Notes: generated by a model not told the origin, from the sequence alone. 64,000 nucleotides of DNA from JAFKFJ01 sp963786445 (GCA_963786445.1 CAWAZU010000025.1:186001-250000), one strand, 5' to 3'; counted from the stretch's first letter, positions 1-11,249 are shown. Program-made: numbers and translations.

Positions 1-435
1 GCGCGCAAATCCGCGATGGCGGCGCGCATTGTCGCCGCCTGCGGCGGCAGCGTGCGCGGCAAGCGCATCGCCATCCTCGGCCTGACCTTCAAGCCGGAGA
101 CCGACGACATGCGCGAGGCGCCGTCGATCCCGATCGTCTGGCGGCTCGCCGAGGACGGCGCGGAGCTGCGCGCCTTCGACCCGGTCGGCACGGCACAGGC
201 GCGCCCGCTGCTGCCCGAGCGCGTGCAGTACTGCCGCGACGCGCTCGATGCCGCCGACGGGGCCGATGCGCTGGTCGTCGTCACCGAATGGAACGAGTTC
301 CGCGCGCTGGGGCCGGAGCGGCTGGCCGGCGCGATGCGCGGGCGGGTGATCGTCGATCTGCGCAACATCTTCGATCCGGTCGCGATGCGCGCTTCCGGCT
401 TCGCCTATCACGGCATCGGGCGCGCGGCGCCGTGA
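1..435 (+). CDS. UDP-glucose/GDP-mannose dehydrogenase family protein, C-terminal part
   Basis: The gene enters from the left edge, open in frame from base 1; 144 residues remain. The motif GLTFKPETDDMREAPS is the hallmark of the C-terminal UDP-binding domain of UDP-glucose 6-dehydrogenase-like enzymes, followed by FDPVG, VVVTEWNEF and VDLRNIFDP. These cytoplasmic enzymes oxidise a nucleotide sugar to the uronic acid used in surface polysaccharides. The N-terminal Rossmann domain and catalytic Cys lie outside the window, so the substrate (UDP-Glc, UDP-ManNAc or GDP-Man) cannot be fixed. The stop overlaps the GTG start of the next gene, implying a surface-sugar operon. Confidence 0.9.
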   Translation, partial: ARKSAMAARIVAACGGSVRGKRIAILGLTFKPETDDMREAPSIPIVWRLAEDGAELRAFDPVGTAQARPLLPERVQYCRDALDAADGADALVVVTEWNEFRALGPERLAGAMRGRVIVDLRNIFDPVAMRASGFAYHGIGRAAP

Positions 436-2121
436 GCTACCCCGACATTTACAATCCCGACCTGCTCGACCGCATCCCGCTGACCGCGCGGCTGGTGCTC
501 GACATCGGCTGCGGCAGCGGCGCGCTCGGCGCGGAATACAAGCGGCGCAACCCGCGCGCGCGCGTGCTCGGCGTGGAGCGTGATGCCGACGCGGCACGCA
601 TCGCGGCGACGCGGCTCGATCATGTGTTCGAGGCCGATCTCGACATCGACGCGCTGCCGTTCGGCGAGCGGATCCTGCCCGGCAGCGTCGATTGCCTGAT
701 CTACGGCGACACGCTGGAGCACGTTTCCGACCCGTGGGGCATGCTGCGCGCGCAGGTCGCACTGCTCGCCGAGGACGGCATCGTGCTGGTCTGCATGCCC
801 AACCAGGAACACTGGAGCTTTGCCGAGCGGCTGCTGCGCGGCACCTGGGACTACGAGCCGCTCGGCCTGCTGGACCGCACGCATATCCGCTGGTTCTCGC
901 GCGAGACCACGCGGCACCTGCTGCGCGAAGCCGGGCTGGTGCCGCTCGACGTCGTCCCGCGCGTGTTCAATGCCGAAGCGGCCGGCGCGTTCGCCGACGC
1001 CATGGCGCCGGCGCTGCGGCGGCTCGGCATCGACGTGCCCGCCTATCGCGAGCGTGCGTCGGCCCTGCAGCACGTCTGGCGCGCCCGGCGCGGCGCGGTG
1101 CGTCCGCTGCCGCTCGTCTCCACCATGCTGAGCCCGGTCGGCGGCGTGAGCCATGTGCGCGTCACCGAGCCGATGCAGGCGCTGGCGGCGGAGCCGACGC
1201 TGCAGACGCGCATCCTCAATCACGGCGAACCGGAGCTCGATGCCGCCGAGCCGCCGGGCATTTTCATTTTCCACCGGCCGCTGCTGGCGGGCGAGGCGGG
1301 GATCGCGCGCGTGCGCAGGCTGCTGGCGCGCGGCTGGCTGGTGATGTGCGAATTCGACGACCACCCGGACTACATCCCGGTGCTGCAGCGCCCGGACGTG
1401 ATGAATTTCCGCGCTGTGCATGCGGTGCAGACCTCGACCGAGCCGCTGGCCGAAGTGCTGCGCCGCGACAATCCGGAGACGCGGGCGTTCGCGAACGGCA
1501 TCGCGCGGCTGCCCGAACTGGTCAACCACCGCACGCCGGGCCGGCTGACCATGCTGTTCGCCGGGCTGAACCGCGAGACCGAATGGCCGCCCTGCCTGGA
1601 CGCGCTGAACCGCGCCGTGGTCAAGGCGGGCGATCGTCTGCACGTCGTCATCGTCAACGACCGGGGCCTGTTCGAGCAGCTGACGACGATCCACAAGACC
1701 TTCGTGCCGCTGTGCGGCTACGACACCTATCAGGCGCTGCTGGCGGCGAGCGAGATTTCGTTTATGCCGCTGCTGGACACGCCCTTCAACCGCTGCAAGT
1801 CGGACCTGAAATTCATCGAGGCGGCGGCGCACCGCGCCACCGCGCTGGCCAGCGCGTATCGTGTACGAGAACTCGATCGAGGACGGCGCGACCGGCGTGC
1901 TGTTCCGCTCGCCCGAGGAGCTGGAGCAGCGGCTGCTGCGGCTGGTGGCGAACCCGGACATCACGCGCACGATCGGCGATGCGGCCCGCGGCTATGTGGC
2001 ACGGGAGCGCATGCTGGCCTATCAGATCGCGGAAAGGACCGCATGGTATCACGAACTCTGGGCACGCCGCGCGGAGCTGCACGCGGCGCTGCTGGCGCGC
2101 GTGCCGGAGCTGGCGGGGTAG
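432..2121 (+). CDS. SAM methyltransferase fused to a glycosyltransferase-like domain (one frameshift)
   Basis: GTG start overlaps the preceding stop. The first ~230 residues are a class I methyltransferase (LVLDIGCGSGALG near residue 20, then YGDTLEHVSDPWGMLR and LLREAGLVPL). From about residue 235 a second domain (VSTMLSPVGGVSHVRVTEP, CEFDDHP, FMPLLDTPFNRCKSDLKF) resembles a GT-B glycosyltransferase without its first Rossmann half. Near 1857 the frame shifts: ATALASA continues in the +1 frame as IVYENSIEDGATGVLF and runs to the stop at 2121. The total is 1690 nt, one base over a multiple of three, so one inserted base (probably the t of gcgtatcg) explains the break. Intended length is 562 aa. 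The target is unknown; a role in surface glycan synthesis is inferred from the neighbour. Confidence 0.75.
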
Positions 2122-2139
2122 TCGGCGCGGATCTCATCG

Positions 2140-2154
2140 CCGCGGCTTTCGCGG
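2140..2154. terminator. Short GC hairpin between convergent genes
   Basis: CCGCG-gcttt-CGCGG gives a 5-bp stem with a 5-nt loop in the 51-bp gap between two convergent genes. There is no T-run, so it may equally be a copy of a common intergenic palindrome. Confidence 0.3.
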
Positions 2155-2172
2155 GAATGACGGTGACGCGCC

Positions 2173-3669
2173 TCACCCCGTCGTCGGCATCACGTATTGC
2201 GCCCCGGCGCGGATGCCGGCCGGCCAGCGCGACGTCACCGTCTTGAGCCTGGTGTAGAAGCGCACCGCCTCGCGGCCATAGACGCCGTGGTCGCCGAACA
2301 GGCTGCGCTTCCAGCCGCCGAAGCTGTGATAGGCCACCGGTACCGGAATCGGCACGTTGATGCCCACCATGCCGACCTGCACCCCGTGCATGAACGCGCG
2401 TGCGGTGTCGCCGTCGCGCGTGAACACCGCGGTGCCGTTGGCGTATTCGTGGTCGTTGACCAGCTTCAGCGCATCGTCGAACTGCGGCACGCGCACCACC
2501 GACAGCACGGGGCCGAAAATCTCTTCCTTGTAGATGCGCATGTGCGGCTTCACGTCGTCGAACAGGCAGCCGCCGAGATAGAATCCGTCCTCGTAGCCCT
2601 GCAGCCGCAAATCGCGGCCATCGACCACCAGTTTTGCGCCTTCTGCGACGCCGGTATCGACGTAGCCGCGAACTTTTTCCATGTGCTGGCGCGTCACCAG
2701 CGGTCCCATCTCGGCGTCGGGGTCGGTGCCCGGCCCGACTTTCAGTCCCCGCACGCGCGGCGCCAGCCGGCTGACCAGCGCATCGCCGACGCCGCCCACC
2801 GCGACCGCGACCGAGATCGCCATGCAGCGCTCGCCGGCCGCGCCATAGCCCGCGCCCATCAGCGCGTCCGTCGCCTGCTCCAGATCGGCGTCCGGCATCA
2901 CGATCATGTGGTTCTTGGCCCCGCCGAGCGCCTGCACGCGCTTCCCGTGCGCCGTGCCGGTCCGGTAGATGTACTCGGCGATCGGCGTCGAGCCGACGAA
3001 GCTGACCGCGGCGATGCCGGGATGCTCCAGGATCGCGTCCACTGCCTCCTTGTCGCCCTGCACCACGTTGAACACCCCGTCCGGCAATCCGGCCTCGCGG
3101 AACAGCTCGGCCAGCAGCAGCGAGGCCGAGGGGTCGCGCTCGCTCGGCTTGAGGATGAAGGCGTTGCCGCAGGCGAGCGCCATCGGCGCCATCCACAGCG
3201 GCACCATCGCGGGAAAATTGAACGGCGTGATCCCGGCGACCACGCCGAGTGGCTGGCGGAGCGAAAAACTGTCCACGCCGCGCCCGACCTGGTCGGAGAA
3301 CTCGCCCTTGAGCAGGTCGGGGATGCCGGCGGCGAATTCCACCACCTCCAGGCCGCGCGTCACCTCGCCGCCGGCGTCCGACAGCACTTTGCCATGCTCC
3401 GCGGTGATGATGGCGGCCATGTCCTTGGCATGCGCGTCCAGCAGTTCGCGGAAGCGGAACATCACCCGCGCGCGGGCGAGCGGCGTGGTGGCGGCCCAGC
3501 CCGGCTGTGCCGCGGCCGCGGCGGCCACGGCGGTGTCGACATCGGCGCGGGTGCCCAGCGCCACGCGCCGCGCCACCTGGCCGGTGGCCGGGTTGAACAC
3601 GTCGGCGAACCGGCTGGCGGTGCCGCCGGTGCGCTGCCCGCCGATCACGTGCTGAACCACTGCGTCCAT
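2173..3669 (-). CDS. mmsA: Methylmalonate-semialdehyde dehydrogenase (CoA-acylating)
   Basis: 498 residues, full family length. MmsA converts methylmalonate semialdehyde (or malonate semialdehyde) plus CoA and NAD to propionyl- or acetyl-CoA in valine and myo-inositol breakdown. Diagnostic are the substrate-pocket motif FNFPAMVPLWMAPMALACGN near residue 150, KPSERDPSASL, and the catalytic cysteine in GAAGERCMAIS near residue 280, followed by the GPVLSVVR/FGPV region. ATG start with a purine-rich ggagg a few bases upstream. It stands alone on the minus strand. The neighbouring operons yield acyl-CoA intermediates, but a direct link is inference. Confidence 0.93.
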   Translation of the reverse strand: MDAVVQHVIGGQRTGGTASRFADVFNPATGQVARRVALGTRADVDTAVAAAAAAQPGWAATTPLARARVMFRFRELLDAHAKDMAAIITAEHGKVLSDAGGEVTRGLEVVEFAAGIPDLLKGEFSDQVGRGVDSFSLRQPLGVVAGITPFNFPAMVPLWMAPMALACGNAFILKPSERDPSASLLLAELFREAGLPDGVFNVVQGDKEAVDAILEHPGIAAVSFVGSTPIAEYIYRTGTAHGKRVQALGGAKNHMIVMPDADLEQATDALMGAGYGAAGERCMAISVAVAVGGVGDALVSRLAPRVRGLKVGPGTDPDAEMGPLVTRQHMEKVRGYVDTGVAEGAKLVVDGRDLRLQGYEDGFYLGGCLFDDVKPHMRIYKEEIFGPVLSVVRVPQFDDALKLVNDHEYANGTAVFTRDGDTARAFMHGVQVGMVGINVPIPVPVAYHSFGGWKRSLFGDHGVYGREAVRFYTRLKTVTSRWPAGIRAGAQYVMPTTG

Positions 3670-3916
3670 GACGCTCCTCCCTGCCGTGCCTCGCCATCAG
3701 TTACCGCGGGGCGGGGTCAGGCGCCAGCCCGCCCGCTTCCGAGGCATGAAGCGGATGCAGCCCGGCCCCGCGCCACCGACCGTCCGGCATTCGGGCCGGC
3801 GGGCCAATCTGACGTTGATATGCCATTCGCGGCGGGAATAGAACGGTCGTTGCTGGTTGCGCACCGCACCGTTGTGATATCTGCGTCGCGGCATCGTCTG
3901 CCGAAGGAAAACCTTC
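3670..3916. promoter_or_regulatory. Divergent intergenic region, mmsA / cysD
   Basis: 247 bp between two divergent starts, so both promoters must lie here. An AAGGAAAA stretch 3904-3911 is a plausible ribosome-binding site for the cysD TTG start. I see no riboswitch-like structure or clear operator. Confidence 0.5.
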
Positions 3917-4822
3917 TTGTCCGATCGCCTGTCCCATCTCGCGCGCCTGGAAAACGAGAGCATCCACATCATCCGCGAGGTCGCCGCGGAATGCCGGGCG
4001 CCGGTGTTTCTCTATTCGATCGGCAAGGACTCCTCGGTCCTGCTGCATCTGATGCTCAAGGCGTTCCATCCGTCCAAGCCGCCGTTTCCGCTGCTGCACA
4101 TCGACACCGGCTGGAAGTTCCGCGAGATGATCGCGTTCCGCGACGCCACCGCGGCGCGGCTCGGCCTGCGCCTGATCGTGCATACCAACGAGGACGGACA
4201 GCGGCAGAACGTTAACCCGTTCGACCACGGTGCGGCCTACTACACGCACGTGATGAAGACCGAGGCGCTGAAGGCCGCGCTGAAGCTGCACGGGTTCGAC
4301 GCGGCGTTCGGCGGCGCGCGGCGCGACGAGGAGAAAAGCCGGGCGAAGGAGCGCGTGTTCTCCTTCCGCAGCGCCAACCAGGAATGGGACCCGAAGAACC
4401 AGCGGCCGGAATTCTGGAACCTCTACAATGGCCGTATCCACAAGGGCGAGTCGATCCGGGTGTTCCCGCTCTCCAACTGGACCGAGCTCGACATCTGGCA
4501 CTACATCATGCTGCACGAGCTGCCGATCGTGCCGCTGTATTTCGCCGCCCCGCGCCCGGTGGTGGTGCGCGACGGCAGCCTGATCGTGGTCGATGACGAC
4601 CGCATGCGGCTCGCCGCCGGCGAGATGCCGGAGACGCGCGTGGTGCGGTTCCGTTCGCTAGGCTGCTATCCGCTGACCGCGGCGCACGAATCCCTGGCCG
4701 CCACGCTGCCGGAGATTGTCGCGGAAATGCTGGTCGCCCGCACCTCCGAGCGCGGCGGACGGCTGATCGACCGCGACGAGAAGGACAGCATGGAAAAGAA
4801 GAAGCGCGAGGGATATTTCTGA
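3917..4822 (+). CDS. cysD: Sulfate adenylyltransferase subunit 2
   Basis: 301 residues; TTG start chosen because it gives the usual MSDRLSHLARLENESIHIIRE beginning and follows aaggaaaa. With CysN it makes adenosine 5'-phosphosulfate from ATP and sulfate in the cytoplasm. The PP-loop pyrophosphatase motif appears as YSIGKDSSVLLHL (residues ~33-45), followed by HIDTGWKF and GGARRDEEKSRAKER. The C-terminus EKKKREGYF is typical. The stop is one base before cysNC, so the two are co-transcribed and probably translationally coupled. No cysH or cysI lies nearby, so this pair could serve PAPS supply for sulfation as well as assimilation. Confidence 0.96.
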   Translation: MSDRLSHLARLENESIHIIREVAAECRAPVFLYSIGKDSSVLLHLMLKAFHPSKPPFPLLHIDTGWKFREMIAFRDATAARLGLRLIVHTNEDGQRQNVNPFDHGAAYYTHVMKTEALKAALKLHGFDAAFGGARRDEEKSRAKERVFSFRSANQEWDPKNQRPEFWNLYNGRIHKGESIRVFPLSNWTELDIWHYIMLHELPIVPLYFAAPRPVVVRDGSLIVVDDDRMRLAAGEMPETRVVRFRSLGCYPLTAAHESLAATLPEIVAEMLVARTSERGGRLIDRDEKDSMEKKKREGYF

Positions 4823-4823
4823 G

Positions 4824-6731
4824 ATGAGCAGCACCCTCGCCCAGCAGCCCGACCTGGCACCGCTGCAACGCTTCCTGGCACGCCAGGAGCAGATCGGCCT
4901 GCTGCGGTTCCTGACCTGCGGCAGCGTGGACGATGGCAAATCGACGCTGATCGGCCGGCTGCTCTATGACACCAAGCTGATCTTCGACGATCAGCTCGCG
5001 ACCCTGCAACGCGACAGCGTCAAGCACGGCACCGCCGGCGAGCACATCGATTTTGCCCTGCTTGTCGATGGGCTGGAGGCGGAGCGGGAGCAGGGCATCA
5101 CCATCGACGTTGCCTACCGTTTCTTCGCCACCGAAAAACGCCGCTTCATCGTCGCCGACACGCCGGGCCACGAGCAGTACACGCGCAACATGGCGACCGG
5201 CGCGTCAAACGCGGACCTCGCCGTGGTGCTGGTCGATGCGCGGCACGGCGTGCTGACGCAGACGCGGCGGCACTCCTTCATCGTCTCGCTGCTCGGCATC
5301 CGTCATGTCGTGCTGGCGGTGAACAAGATCGACCTGGTCGAGTTCAGCGAAGCCCGCTTCAACGAAATCCGCGACGACTACGCGCGCGCGGTGGCGGGGC
5401 TCGGCTTCGCGTCGCTGACCGCGATCCCGCTCTCGGCGCGCTTCGGCGACAACGTGATTGCGCGCAGCGCGCGCACGCCCTGGCATGGCGGGCCGAGCCT
5501 GCTCGAATATCTTGAGACGGCGGATGTCGATGCCGCCGCTGCGGTGCGGCCGTTCCGCATGCCGGTGCAGTGGGTGAACCGGCCGAACCTCGATTTCCGC
5601 GGCTATTCCGGCACCATCGCCGCCGGCACGATCCGCGCCGGCGACCGCGTGACGGTGGCGGCGTCGGGGCGCAGCGCGACGGTCGCGCGCATCGTCACGA
5701 TGGACGGCGACCGCGACCGCGCCGGTGTGGGCAGCGCGGTGACGCTGACGCTCGCCGAGCCGATCGACATCTCGCGCGGCGACGTGCTGACCGCGCCCGG
5801 CGCGCCGATCGCGGTCGCCGACAAGTTCGACGCGCACGTCGTCTGGCTGACCGACCAAAAACTGTTCGCCGGCCGCAGCTACATCTTCAAGCTCGGCACG
5901 CGCACGGTCTCCGGCAGCGTCACGCATATCCGCCACCGCATCGATGTGAACAGTTTTGCGCAGGTGCCGGCGGACTCGCTCGGAGTGAACGATGTCGCGG
6001 CGATCGGCGTGTCGCTGATCGCGCCGATCGCGATGGAGCGTTTCGCCGACAGCCGCGAACTCGGCGGCTTCGTCGTCATCGACCGGCTGACCAACGCTAC
6101 CGTCGGCGTCGGCATGATCGAAACGATCACGCCCGGCTCCACCAACATCGTCTGGCACGACATGGCGGTGGACAAGGAGGCGCGCGCGGCGCTGATGGGC
6201 CAGCGGCCGGCGGCGCTGTGGTTCACCGGGCTGTCCGGCGCCGGCAAATCGACCATCGCCAACCTGGTCGATCGCAAGCTGCACGCGCTCGGCCGCCACA
6301 CCTACATCCTCGACGGCGACAATGTCCGCCACGGCCTCAACCGCGACCTCGGCTTCTCCGAGGCCGACCGCGTGGAAAACATCCGCCGCGCCGCCGAGGC
6401 CGCGCGGCTGATGGTGGATGCCGGGCTGATCGTCATGGTGTCGTTCATCTCGCCGTACCGCTCCGACCGCGACGCGGCGCGCGAGCGGTTCGAGGCCGGC
6501 GAGTTCATCGAGGTGTTCATCGACACGCCGATCGACGAATGCCGCCGGCGCGATCCGAAAGGCCTGTATGCACGCGCCGATGCCGGGCAGATCCGCAATT
6601 TCACCGGCGTCGATGCGCCCTATGAGGCGCCGATGGCGGCGGAGCTGCACCTGCGCACCACGGAAGCGGACCCCGAGGCGCTGGCCGACCTTGTGATCGA
6701 GGAGCTGCGGCGCCACGCCGTGATCGCCTGA
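4824..6731 (+). CDS. cysNC: Bifunctional sulfate adenylyltransferase subunit 1 / APS kinase
   Basis: 635 residues combining two enzymes. Residues 1-~430 are the GTPase CysN (G1 GSVDDGKSTLIGRLLYDTK, G3 DTPGHEQYTRN, G4 AVNKIDLV, then EF-Tu-like beta barrels). Residues ~455-635 are CysC, APS 3'-kinase (P-loop GLSGAGKSTIAN, DGDNVRHGLNRDLGFS, FISPYRSDR). The fusion is the NodQ arrangement common in alphaproteobacteria. It drives APS formation by GTP hydrolysis and phosphorylates APS to PAPS, the donor for reduction or for sulfotransferases. Its stop is two bases before the next GTG. Confidence 0.96.
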   Translation: MSSTLAQQPDLAPLQRFLARQEQIGLLRFLTCGSVDDGKSTLIGRLLYDTKLIFDDQLATLQRDSVKHGTAGEHIDFALLVDGLEAEREQGITIDVAYRFFATEKRRFIVADTPGHEQYTRNMATGASNADLAVVLVDARHGVLTQTRRHSFIVSLLGIRHVVLAVNKIDLVEFSEARFNEIRDDYARAVAGLGFASLTAIPLSARFGDNVIARSARTPWHGGPSLLEYLETADVDAAAAVRPFRMPVQWVNRPNLDFRGYSGTIAAGTIRAGDRVTVAASGRSATVARIVTMDGDRDRAGVGSAVTLTLAEPIDISRGDVLTAPGAPIAVADKFDAHVVWLTDQKLFAGRSYIFKLGTRTVSGSVTHIRHRIDVNSFAQVPADSLGVNDVAAIGVSLIAPIAMERFADSRELGGFVVIDRLTNATVGVGMIETITPGSTNIVWHDMAVDKEARAALMGQRPAALWFTGLSGAGKSTIANLVDRKLHALGRHTYILDGDNVRHGLNRDLGFSEADRVENIRRAAEAARLMVDAGLIVMVSFISPYRSDRDAARERFEAGEFIEVFIDTPIDECRRRDPKGLYARADAGQIRNFTGVDAPYEAPMAAELHLRTTEADPEALADLVIEELRRHAVIA

Positions 6732-6733
6732 GC

Positions 6734-7894
6734 GTGCCCGGGGGGACGGCTGGCGGATTCTGGCCCGCCGCGCTGGCGGGGGCAGCCGGCACGCTGGTCG
6801 GGATCGGACTGGCGCGCTTCGCCTATACGCCGCTGATCCCGGCGGTGATCGCGGCCGGCTGGTTCAGCCCTGCGCAGGCAGGCTATCTCGGGGCGATCAA
6901 TCTGGTCGGCTACCTGATCGGTGCGATCGGGGCGCGCGCGGCGGCGCGACGCAGTTCGACCCGCATTGCGCTGCGGCTGGCGATGCTGCTGGCCACCGCC
7001 TCGTTCTTCGCCTGTGCCGAGCCGGTGTCGTTCCTGTGGTTCGCCGCTTGGCGCCTGGTGGCGGGGGTGGCGGGCGGCTTCATCATGGTGCTGGCGGCGC
7101 CGGCGGTGCTGGCGCTGGTGCCGGCCGGGCGGCGCGGCCTCGCGGGCGGGGTGGTGTTCACCGGCGTCGGGCTGGGCATCGCGCTCTCCGGCGTCGTGGT
7201 GCCGCCGCTGCTGCGGCTCGGGCTGCCGGCCGCCTGGCTCGGCCTTGGGTTGCTGGCGGCCGTGCTGACCATCGCCTCCTGGACAAGCTGGCCGAGCGCC
7301 GTGCCGATCGCCGCCGGACGGCGGCCGCGGCTGGGCGGGGCGGTGCTGGTGGTCATCGTGGTCTATGGGCTGAACGCGTTCGGTGTCGTGCCGCACATGA
7401 TTTTTCTCGTCGATTTCGTCGCCCGCTTCCTTGGCCGCGGCATGGCGGCGGGGGCGGCGTGCTGGGTCGCGTTCGGGATCGGCGCGATGCTCGGGCCGGG
7501 CTTCGCCGGCGTGCTCGCCGACCGCATCGGCTTCCGTCTGGCGCTGCGCCTGGTCCTGCTGGCCGAAGCGGTGGCGGTGGCGGCGCCGCTGGCGTCCACC
7601 GCCACCGCCACGCTGCTGGCCTCTTCGGTGGTGGTGGGCGCGTTCACGCCGGGCGTGGTGCCGCTGGCGCTCGGCCGCATCCACATGGTCCTGGCGCCGG
7701 GCAGTGATGGGGCGCGCGCCGCCTGGAGCGGGGCGACCATCGCCTGGGCGGTCGGGCAGGCGGCGGGGGCGCAGGCGATGGCCGTCGTGTTTGCCCGCAC
7801 CGCGAGCTATGCGCCGCTGTTCGCGGCCGGAGCCGCGGCGTTGCTGGCGGCGCTGCTGCTCGACCTCGGCTCCGGCCGGACGCGCCCTGCGTAA
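6734..7894 (+). CDS. MFS transporter of the YbfB/YjiJ type
   Basis: 386 residues, strongly hydrophobic with about 12 predicted membrane segments. The opening AAGTLVGIGLARFAYTPLIP is the signature of the YbfB/YjiJ family, followed by QAGYLGAINLVGYLIGA. GTG start two bases after the cysNC stop, so it is probably in the same transcript. The substrate of the family is unknown. Co-transcription hints at export or import of a sulfur compound, but that is only positional evidence. Confidence 0.85.
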   Translation: MPGGTAGGFWPAALAGAAGTLVGIGLARFAYTPLIPAVIAAGWFSPAQAGYLGAINLVGYLIGAIGARAAARRSSTRIALRLAMLLATASFFACAEPVSFLWFAAWRLVAGVAGGFIMVLAAPAVLALVPAGRRGLAGGVVFTGVGLGIALSGVVVPPLLRLGLPAAWLGLGLLAAVLTIASWTSWPSAVPIAAGRRPRLGGAVLVVIVVYGLNAFGVVPHMIFLVDFVARFLGRGMAAGAACWVAFGIGAMLGPGFAGVLADRIGFRLALRLVLLAEAVAVAAPLASTATATLLASSVVVGAFTPGVVPLALGRIHMVLAPGSDGARAAWSGATIAWAVGQAAGAQAMAVVFARTASYAPLFAAGAAALLAALLLDLGSGRTRPA

Positions 7895-7948
7895 CGCGCG
7901 AAGGGCGCCGCGCGGCTGCGCGACGCCCCGGTTTCGCAGCGCGCTGGC

Positions 7949-8134
7949 TCAGGACCTGTCGGCGGCGTCGCGGAGCGTGTCCTTGGCGCTGCCGACGGCG
8001 TTCTGCACTTTTCCGGCGATCTTCTCGCCCTTGCCCTCGGCCTCGGTCTTGGCATCGCCGGTCGCCTTGCCGATGCCTTCCTTCACGGCACCCTTGGCCT
8101 GGTGCATCGTGCCCTTCACGCGATCTTCGTCCAT
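7949..8134 (-). CDS. CsbD-like small stress protein
   Basis: 61 residues, hydrophilic, Gly/Ala/Lys-rich and helix-prone: MDEDRVKGTMHQAKGAVKEG followed by KGEKIAGKVQNAVGSAKD matches the CsbD family, which is induced by general stress and of unknown biochemical role. The start was placed at the internal ATG because gagg precedes it by about 8 bases; an upstream ATG in frame has no such site. A single-gene unit between convergent and co-directional MFS genes. Confidence 0.85.
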   Translation of the reverse strand: MDEDRVKGTMHQAKGAVKEGIGKATGDAKTEAEGKGEKIAGKVQNAVGSAKDTLRDAADRS

Positions 8135-8192
8135 CAAATCCTCCATTCTCCCAATCACGGAGAGAACGGGCGGAACGGCGGCCGGTTGCAGG

Positions 8193-9668
8193 TCAGGGCG
8201 GCGAGGCGCCGTGGCCGGCCGCCGGGATGGCCGAAAGCGGCGGCGCCACGTCCTCCAGCGGGCGGCGTTCGCTGGCCACGCCCATGACCGCCTCGACGAT
8301 CCCGGCGCCGACCATCAGGGCGCCGCCGAGCGCGTAGCCGTAAAAAATATTGCTGCGCGAGCCGCCCTGGATCAGCACGCCGAACAGTGCCGGCCCGGCA
8401 ACGCCGCCCAGCCCGGTGCCGAGCGCATAGAAAATGGCGATGGCGATGGCGCGCACCTCGAGCGGGAAGCTCTCACCGACCGTGAGGTACGCCGAACTCG
8501 CCGCCGCCGAAGCGACGAAGAAAATAATGGTCCAGGCCGCGGTCTGTCCCGCCGCGTCGAGCACGCCGCGGGCGAACAGCCAGCCGGTCGCGGTCAGCAG
8601 CACGCCGGAGAGCACATAGGTGGCGGTGATCATGGTCTTGCGCCCGATGCTGTCGAAAAACCGGCCGAGCAGCAGCGGGCCGGCAAAATTGCCGGCGGCG
8701 AACGGCAGCATGAACCAGCCGATCCGGCCGGAGGGGATGCCGTAGAATCGCGTCAGGATCAGCGCATAGGTGAAGAACACCGCATTGTAGCAGAACGCCT
8801 GCGCGGCCATCAGCGCCACGCCGACGATGGTGCGGCGGCGATAGCGCGTCAACAGTGCGCGCAGTCCGGCGCCGAACCAGCTTGTCACGTCGCAGCGCAG
8901 CCGGATGCGGGTGTCCGGTACCGGCGGAAGCGTGCGGCCGGTGTCGCGGCGCACCCGCTCCTCGATCCCAGCCACCACCGCCTCGGCCGCATGCGGCTGG
9001 CCGTGCGTCATCAGCCAGCGCGGGCTTTCCGGCAGCCAGCGTCGCAGCAGCAGCACCACTAGCCCGATCGCGCCGCCGACCACGAACGCCGCGCGCCAGC
9101 CGATATCCGGCGGCACCACCGCCGGATCGAGTGCGACCAGCGCCGCGACCGCGCCCAGCGCCGCGCCGAGCCAGAAGCTGCCGTTGATGACCAGATCGGT
9201 GAAGCCGCGCCGCCGGGCCGGGATCAGTTCCTGGATAGTCGCGTTCACCGCCGCGTATTCGCCGCCGATGCCCGCGCCGGTGATTGCACGGAATATCGCG
9301 AACGACCAGAAATCCCAGGCGAAGCCGGTGCAGATCGTGGCGACGACGTAGATCAGCAGCGTGATGGTGAACAGCTTCTTGCGCCCCAGCCGGTCGGTCA
9401 GCCAGCCGAAGAACAGCGCACCCGCGACCGCGCCGACCAGATAGGCGCTCGCCGCCGCGCCGATCCCGGCGGCATTGACGTGCAGCGTCGGGCTCTCGGC
9501 GATCGCGCCCGACAGCGACCCGACCAGCGTGACCTCCAGCCCGTCGAGAATCCAGGTGATGCCGAGCGCGCTGACGACGAGCCAGTGGAACCGGGACCAT
9601 GGCAGCCGGTCCAGCCGCGCCGGCACATCGGTTTCATGCGAGGTGGGGGCGGCACTGTCCACGGGCAC
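8193..9668 (-). CDS. MFS transporter, sugar/aromatic-acid porter type
   Basis: 491 residues with 12 predicted membrane segments and a long central cytoplasmic loop. Loop 2-3 carries GWLTDRLGRKKLF and loop 8-9 FFDSIGRKTM, the classic duplicated MFS motif. GITWILDGLEVTLVGSLSGA and PESPRWLMTHGQ resemble the metabolite:H+ symporters for sugars, inositol or aromatic acids. GTG start. Substrate cannot be decided from sequence. Confidence 0.88.
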   Translation of the reverse strand: MPVDSAAPTSHETDVPARLDRLPWSRFHWLVVSALGITWILDGLEVTLVGSLSGAIAESPTLHVNAAGIGAAASAYLVGAVAGALFFGWLTDRLGRKKLFTITLLIYVVATICTGFAWDFWSFAIFRAITGAGIGGEYAAVNATIQELIPARRRGFTDLVINGSFWLGAALGAVAALVALDPAVVPPDIGWRAAFVVGGAIGLVVLLLRRWLPESPRWLMTHGQPHAAEAVVAGIEERVRRDTGRTLPPVPDTRIRLRCDVTSWFGAGLRALLTRYRRRTIVGVALMAAQAFCYNAVFFTYALILTRFYGIPSGRIGWFMLPFAAGNFAGPLLLGRFFDSIGRKTMITATYVLSGVLLTATGWLFARGVLDAAGQTAAWTIIFFVASAAASSAYLTVGESFPLEVRAIAIAIFYALGTGLGGVAGPALFGVLIQGGSRSNIFYGYALGGALMVGAGIVEAVMGVASERRPLEDVAPPLSAIPAAGHGASPP

Positions 9669-9698
9669 GTCAACGAGGCCGGCGGGGCTCGGTTGCGC

Positions 9699-11222
<1,524 letters not shown>

Positions 11223-11249
11223 GCGGCCCTCCGCGGCGTCACGGAAGGA

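Noticed and set aside
408..1970. Long open frame on the minus strand opposite the methyltransferase gene
   Set aside because: Low-complexity Arg/Gln/His-rich translation typical of the antisense of G+C-rich coding DNA; no start signal or family match.
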